Shown one piece after another: positions 58,506 to 64,000 of a stretch of 64,000 bases of DNA (position 1 is the stretch's first letter; each line of letters begins with the position of its first letter). The notes beneath the pieces are model-generated. The model did not search any database and was not told the DNA's origin. It saw only the letters and a program-made list of their open reading frames with translations. The DNA is from Cyclaneusma minus (Eukaryota > Ascomycota > Leotiomycetes > Marthamycetales > Marthamycetaceae): positions 806,001-870,000 of the forward strand of contig JAKZHN010000007.1 in assembly GCA_037179335.1 (NCBI GenBank), read 5' to 3'. Position numbers and translations under genes: made by a program.

Positions 58506-59482
58506 GTCCAGGACACAAGACTGTAGGTAGCTTGGGGGGCGGGCTTTTGGGATTCATTTTAGGGGATCGAGCGGATGAGGATATGGCAAGATCCTCGGGC
58601 TCGAGATCACACTTAGGCACTCGGGATCAAGCTGCCACATCGGACGCGGGACATTGGGCCGCCGCGCTTTGTATGCTTTACGTCAATGGTCTGGCACGCT
58701 CAATGCTCAATTTTCAAGACAAGGTTGGTCTGGACGCCAGCTCAAAAGACACAGTATTCTGAGCGTCACACAGACTCGAGCAGTGGGACATAGTTCCTGT
58801 ACCTGCAGCATATGAAGGCATCAAGTAGCTGGTGGCCGGTTTCGGGCTAAATGGGAATGATCATTGGTGAATTCCGCGGAGTAGTTAGATCATCCCACTC
58901 GTTTCATAGAACTCAAATTTCAGCATGAACTTATAGAAAACCCGTTTTCTCTAACTGCTTGTTTCACTTTCTTTCCAAGTACTTTCTATAAATAGTGATC
59001 GTAATTACCTAATACTTCCAATCATTTGAATTCTTCTAGCAAAGATATAACAAACTCCCGGGCCGAATGCCATGTCTCAGACCCTACTGAAGATATGCTT
59101 ACGTAAGAACTTCTGGTTGATTTTTAGATGTTGATTTTGGGCGGGCTTTTTAAAGGGCGATAAGACCCGTTTTCGCAGCTAAGCGAACCGAAACATCACA
59201 AATGCTCTAAGCGAACACGCCCTGTTTATGTGCTGCACAAAACCACACACGTCTTCTTCCCTCCTCCCTCCTCCTCTTCTTTTTTCCTTCCCCACCGCAA
59301 CAGTCACCAAGACGATCTCGCGCACGCTAGTACGTCTTGCAGATCTTGACTATTGCTCCACACATCTACTTCGACTTCTCTGCAAGGATTCTTCAACGTC
59401 TTTACAGCGGGCCTATTTCTCAAAACTCCCTCCTCTCCTGCGTGTTGCTCTCGTCTCTTGGTACTTCAACAAATTCGCTACC
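58506..59482. other. Intergenic region and promoter of gene C
   Basis: No coding frame is supported (58466-58762 plus is open but overlaps the end of gene B in another frame). The right half carries the conserved block TTTTCGCAGCTAAGC (59170) and TGCTGCACAAAACCACACAC (59231) plus a long CT-rich tract to about 59310. The start codon of gene C is at 59483 in the context GCTACCATGAG. Confidence 0.6.
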
Positions 59483-60771
59483 ATGAGTCTATTCCGCAGT
59501 GATCTTGATGGTAAGTTCCCTCCCCCTCCACCTGCGCGCAACTGCTCCACGCGCCACCACATTTGCACAAAACTTTGTCCTCTAACTACAACATCACAGG
59601 TTGCTACGATGCGCGTCGCCTTATCAAAGCCGCCATTGATGCCCACGAGTGGGAGCCATTGCATCTCACTCCCATCCGCGTCTCGCAAATGGCCTACGCG
59701 CTTCACTACGGCCTTCTCAAGCTACTTGGCGCCAAGCGATATGGTGTTTGGGTGATGCGACATGACATCAAGGACGATTTGAGCCAGATTACGAAGTGTG
59801 GACACTTGGGGTATGTGGACACCAACGAGAAGAGAAGCTACGACCAGCTTTTTCTGCTGGACGCAGAGTCTTACACGCAGGTCGACATCAAGCCCGGCGA
59901 GATCAAGAAAGAAGATGTACGCACGCAGCAAGAAGAAACCCTTCAAATGAAGAAAGAACTCGCCATCATTCGCTCAGCCCGCAAGGAGGTTAACGAACTT
60001 GCACAGAAAGAGCGCGACCGTCGCACTCGTGTTCAGATTGCTGAGCGCCAGCAGCGCTTCAAGGAGAAGGATCATGGAGAGCATGACAACGGAGGTGGTG
60101 GTCCAAGCCAACCCAAGGAGAGTGATCGTGTCTTCGAAGTCGTTTGTTCGAAAGGCATCGCAGGCGTCGAAGAGACTGTTCTCACCACAGCAAATCTCGG
60201 ATCTTTTGACAATTCCCCAGTCCTTGGGAAGCTTGTGTGGGGCGCCCTCTTGAACCCCAACGGTCACGTCGCGATCCGTCTGTCCAATTGCGATGGCTTC
60301 ACATTCTACATGTTTGCGCACTGGATGCGACACGGCAAGATTCCGGCAAAGGATATGACCGACTCCCAGGGCAAATCCACGTCCTCTACTCGTGCCGACG
60401 ACTTGCCAGACTACGAACGACTGATCGATCTTTGGGTGCTGGGAAAGTTTCTACGATGCATAGGAGTCTTGAAGGCGGTTCCGCTGGCCGTGCACAAGAA
60501 GTCTGCCACGGTCCTCCCCAAAGTGGCAGAGCTTCAACACCTCGCAAAGGCAACCAAGACGGGCGATTCTCTTCGAGCTGTGCTCCGCGATCTTACCATC
60601 CTACGCATGAAACCGGCCGATGCTATCGTGTTGCGATGGAAGGACCCTACCAACCCGTTCTACGAAGCCGTTGCTCTCAGCATGCGCCAGAAGATTGTCG
60701 ATGGCGATTACACCCTGCCTCCAGTCGAGAATTACCTGAAGAATGCGGTCGGTGGTTTCTTTGCCTCTTGA
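59483..60771 (+). CDS. Gene C: N-terminal GVW module, coiled coil and BTB-like domain, 399 aa
   Basis: Exon 1 is 59483-59510 (MSLFRSDLD), donor GTAAGT, acceptor ACAG at 59598-59599, exon 2 59600-60771, phase 1. An ATG at 59563 lies inside the intron and is not the start. Residues 10-105 form the module shared with B, D and E (RYGVWVMRHD, HLGYVDTNEKRSY, QLFLLDAESYTQV). Residues 106-165 are charged and helical, ending in GGGGPSQPK. The BTB-like domain runs about 175-265 (FEVVCSKGIAGVEETVLTTA, SPVLGKLVWGALL, HVAIRLSNCDGFTFYMFAHW). Then YERLIDLWVLGKFLRCIGVL and a conserved tail (RDLTILRM, YLKNAVGGFFAS). The BTB-like part is divergent; the typical HK-x-L signature is absent. The whole is intact and is the best representative of the local family. 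Confidence 0.85.
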
Positions 60772-61562
60772 TCGTCCGACTGCAAGGGGCCGGCTTCGAT
60801 GAATAGAGCTGTTGAATATGGGGGTCTGGGATCAAGATGGACTTTCTAGATGGGTGCTTGGTTGCCGCCTCGCCGAGAATGCATTGGACAAAAGACCCTA
60901 CAATCTCAAGACAATTTGAGATTGATGACTGCATAGGTCCATCGAGTCTCAAGCATCCCCTATCTAGTTATTTTGGCAAGGGCAACTCCGGGATCGAAAT
61001 GGGGCATCATGGGCGGATACGGAAGCGGAGGATTGACCAGAATATCCCAAGGGATTTCCATAGCACCCAAAACTGGGTAATAAACTCACATAAATCCCAT
61101 TTCAGTAGTTCCTTGCGTAGTTGTTTCTGCATGCTCGTAAAAGTCGATCACAATATCACGGCACTAACACGAGACCACGGCGTGACCAGGGCGCAGTCTC
61201 CAAACTTTGTTCACCTCCGCTGCCAGCCTGCTGATGTGATATGTATTATTAAGCGGTCGCTTGAATTCTTTCCTATTCTCTGCTACGCACCACATCAAAA
61301 CGACTCCATCCATTCTTACTCTGTGCTCCATCTCTCCTGACTACGTGACTTTCCCCACGCCGTCTCTGGCATTATCACAGTCTTCTTCAAGCACCAGCAA
61401 AGTCCTAGTCTAGGCTCATCTCAGGCCTCGCCATCTACACCTCGAACACCGTCCTCTCTACCTCGAGCGCGTCGTCTCAATTGCTCGCCGGTGCTTCTGC
61501 TCTCAAAGCTCGTACCACTCGTCCACTCCTCAAGTCTCAAGCTCGCCTAAGAAATTGCAAAT
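60772..61562. other. Intergenic region and promoter of gene D
   Basis: An open plus frame at 60837-61340 has no domain or codon pattern and is probably chance. From about 61380 the sequence becomes pyrimidine-rich (CTCGAACACCGTCCTCTCTA), as upstream of the other family genes. Confidence 0.5.
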
Positions 61563-62258
61563 ATGGCTGATGGTAAGTCATCTTCCTCTTATGCTTGCTC
61601 GACGCCTAGCTGCGCACTTTCACTTCCGCAATAAACCATTTAACTTCTCTTCTGACAAAACATTGTAGCAAACACCCAGTACCGCAGTACGTTCGAGATA
61701 TCCGAGATTTCTTCAAGTAAGAAGCAAGAGCTGGGGCGCCATGTCCTGACCGGCGATATCCGCTCCCTCACAGTCTCTTATGGAGTCTGGCTGGTCAAGC
61801 GCTCTGCATTTCGCGACCTCCTTGGCGTTTCCCAGGATGGCAAATCCGGTCTCATCGATTCCAAAGCCCACGAACATAGCCACAAACGAGTGTGGCTGAT
61901 CAAGACCGAGGACTTCGAGACTGTGCAGAAGGCCGTGGAAGAACACTTGGCGAAGTACAGCGAGAACCATACGGAGCAGCGCAAGGAGAGAAAGCGAGCG
62001 ACGACCAACCCCCAAGATGCTGTAGCCGCCGTTGCCAAAGCCGCAGTTACTGCTGCTACTGCTGTTGCTGCCGGCGCCGCTGCTGTTGCCCATGCCGCCG
62101 TTATTGCCGCCAAGGACTACAGAGAAGGTCGAAAGATTGATACATTCCTCGAGGAGCTGGGTCGAGATATCAAGAAGATGCCGGGGCCCGCCACGAAGAC
62201 CGAGGATACATCGGGCTTGAGTGACAGAGAAAGGCTGCACAGGCTTCTGTATGAGTAG
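61563..62258 (+). CDS. Gene D: GVW module joined to an Ala-rich segment, 199 aa
   Basis: Exon 1 is 61563-61572 (ATGGCTGATG), donor GTAAGT, acceptor TGTAG at 61664-61668, exon 2 61669-62258, phase 1 as in its neighbours. The product starts MADANTQYRSTFEISEISSS. The module follows at about residues 28-100: SLTVSYGVWLVKRSAFRDLL, KSGLIDSKAHEHSHKRVWLI, KTEDFETVQKAVEEHLAKY. A basic stretch (RKERKRATT) leads into about 35 residues almost purely Ala/Val (AVAAVAKAAVTAATAVAAGA), then KDYREGRKIDTFLEELGRDI and a charged end. No BTB domain is present. The Ala-rich part could be a long helix, possibly membrane-associated or amyloid-like; this is inference. No frame damage is seen. The gene shows that the module works apart from the BTB part. 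Confidence 0.8.
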
Positions 62259-63565
62259 CGTAGGAATGCCTGCGATAGACAAATAGCAGGGGGGAAGCTA
62301 TTGAAGCGCACTTCGCCACGCTCTTCGGAATCCAGACACACGGGCACTGGGAATCTGGGCGTTGGGCATGGTCTTCCAGGCGGCTAACAGGAGAACTGCT
62401 TGCAATTTGGGTCGAAGGAGATTCAGAGGCTGATCTTCTGGGTTCAGACACCTGGCGCTCATGGGTAGTAGAGACCGCAATGGGCGGCAGCAAAATAAGG
62501 GGGGATTCGTTGGTTTCTCAAAAGCTACAATGCAGTCTGTTTCAATCACTTCATATTGCAATACTCCGTGATCAATAGCTTTAATGATCTTCATCATTCT
62601 AGCATCCCTTGTGGCCGTTTGGGTCGAATTTCGTTCTGCGAAAGACCGCGGCCAACTTTGTTTCGTCCAGCACCCTGCTCCAGAGTTTCACCTCCCCACG
62701 AAGCAATTTCATCAATGTTTTGCATGAGATGGTGGTGGAGAAGTGGTGAAAACGTAATAGGGTGTGCTTAGTTTCTCTTTCAGGAACCTTGCAAAACTGA
62801 TGATGAAAATATGTACACATAGCTCGCCTTAGGCACACATACACTGTCTTACCTTTCACGCGTTCACTGTTTTGAGCCAATCAAAGAGCCAGGCACAGAC
62901 ATAGAAAAGGGAGTCACCTTTGCCCTCGCGCTCAGCATGCTATTGCCACCGGTAGGGTAAGCAGAGATATAATCCGAGCGCCCTCGAGGTCAGCAAGGAG
63001 GGCCCCCGAGTAGATGGTCTTGAACAGGGAGTTATTTCGAGGGGAGGTGCCTGCTGACTTACGGGCACGGTACTGTTGTGTGCCAAATTCTAAGCCTTGA
63101 ATTCGGACGCATACAAATGGTTATTTTGGTGCGGCTTGCTTGAAATATAAGGCAGGTTCTGTGTGGGTATTTTTATCCAGTATGGGGATATCACAATTCC
63201 GCTAGCCTTAGGCTTGAAAAAATAAGGTTTCTCCGCGATTCTAAGCGAGCGTTTTTTCCGCTCCAGCGGGCAATCTTCCACAAAACCAGCTGTGCCCACC
63301 TGCGCCTCTTCTTCCTTTGATCTTTCCTTTCCTCCACATCACGACTCACGACAGTCTCTACTCAACTGCGCAGGCTCAAACTCGACTACCTCAAAGTAGC
63401 TCAACACCAGAGCCCAAAGCCCAGATTGTCTCGACAACCTCCAACCTCGCTATCCACCGACTTCTATTTCGAACTGCCCCGCGCCAGGCCTCAGCGCCCA
63501 AAGCATCCCAACACTCCTCCCAATACCTGTCTACCAAGCGTCAACCTCCATAGGAGACTGCAAAC
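62259..63565. other. Intergenic region and promoter of gene E
   Basis: Short frames on both strands (for example 62599-62880 minus) show no domain. From about 63238 a TAAGCGAGCG string, CCACAAAACCAGC, then a CT-rich tract (CTCTTCTTCCTTTGATCTTTCC) resemble the upstream blocks of genes B and C in order, though less closely. Confidence 0.5.
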
Positions 63566-64000
63566 ATGCCTACTAAGCGTGAGTTCTCTCCATCGTTCCA
63601 TCCTGGACTCCTTTGCGCCTGACCACTTCCCTCGGAACATTGATGTCTAACAACTTCCTTGCAGAGCAATTGAGCGGCCTAGGCATTGACAGGCCAATCC
63701 ACGTCCCGACCGACAAGTACGCAAAGGTCGTTCAAAGGATCTGGCATCGCGACCTGGCATCAAAGGTCAGTAGCAACGGCGTCTGGCTCTTCAAATACGA
63801 CGCCCGGCAAGACATCTACCCAGCCAAATCTCAAGGCACATTGGTTCTCTGTGATGCCAAGGCATATGAGCATACAGACAAGCGCCTTTGGCTTATCAAG
63901 ACCCAAGACTTCGAAAATATGCAGACTCTACTCTACAAGTACGTCGACGTCGTCAGGCGCGAGGGCAAATGGATGAGCGCACTCAATGAGGATGCCATGA
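63566..64000 (+). CDS. Gene E: N-terminal GVW module, continues past the window
   Basis: Exon 1 is 63566-63578 (MPTK), donor GTGAGT, acceptor TTGCAG at 63659-63664, exon 2 from 63665 to the window end, phase 1. The product reads QQLSGLGIDRPIHVPTDKYA, then VSSNGVWLFKYDARQDIYP, GTLVLCDAKAYEHTDKRLWL and IKTQDFENMQTLLYKYVDVV before the sequence ends. The core is close to gene D (SYGVWLVKRS ... KRVWLIKTEDFETVQ). The 116 codons seen are intact. Whether a BTB-like domain follows, as in B and C, cannot be seen. A simple scan misses this gene because the longest ATG frame here is in another register. Confidence 0.8.

Noticed and set aside
59563..59599. ATG at 59563 as start of gene C
   Set aside because: It lies inside a well-formed intron; the upstream ATG at 59483 with a 28-base exon matches the gene structure of B exactly.
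62032..62220. Leu/Pro-rich plus frame in gene D resembling a signal peptide
   Set aside because: It is the out-of-frame reading of the GCN-rich Ala segment.

Overview
The window looks like nuclear DNA of a filamentous ascomycete (Pezizomycotina). Coding islands of ordinary base composition hold genes with short introns (about 50-85 bases, GTAAGT/GTATGT donors), separated by very AT-rich, stop-filled blocks. These blocks look like transposon DNA decayed by repeat-induced point mutation (RIP): repeat copies differ mainly by C-to-T and G-to-A changes. I cannot name the species from sequence alone.

Layout: AT-rich blocks lie at about 1-4220, 5590-17725, 22316-25490, 38090-48390 and 49620-51500. 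Coding islands lie at 4220-5590 (no gene recognised), 17.7-22.3 kb, 25.5-38.1 kb, 48.4-49.6 kb and 51.5-64.0 kb. Nearly every recognisable gene belongs to an expanded family of fungal BTB/POZ-like proteins, at all stages from intact to ruined: an intact 154-aa three-exon gene at 18 kb, wrecks at 20 and 22 kb, a 114-aa gene cut short beside a transposon at 25.5 kb, a tail fragment at 27.7 kb, an apparently intact seven-exon 499-aa gene at 33-35 kb, and a copy with three frameshifts at 37.5 kb.

Between 26.9 and 31.1 kb is a degenerate tandem array of about 0.5-0.8 kb units. The same intron end and exon beginning recur but lead into different coding pieces: a BTB tail, a remnant of a C5 cytosine DNA methyltransferase, and unknown segments. 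The methyltransferase remnant is split by a 728-bp hAT-type element with a perfect 8-bp target duplication.

From 54 to 64 kb, at least four and probably five related genes stand head to tail on the plus strand. Four share an N-terminal module of about 90 residues that I do not recognise (GVW ... KR-LWLI core), encoded by a very short first exon and a second exon joined in the same phase. The module is fused to a coiled coil plus BTB-like domain in two genes and to an Ala-rich segment in a third; the fourth runs off the window. Two of the genes share clear promoter blocks. A separate gene pair at 49.2 and 52.6 kb encodes a small unknown protein; the 49.2-kb copy keeps an open frame although it lies among AT-rich blocks.

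No metabolic pathway, rRNA, tRNA or CRISPR was seen. The region reads as fast-evolving accessory DNA in which tandem duplication, transposon insertion and mutational decay act on a BTB-like gene family.
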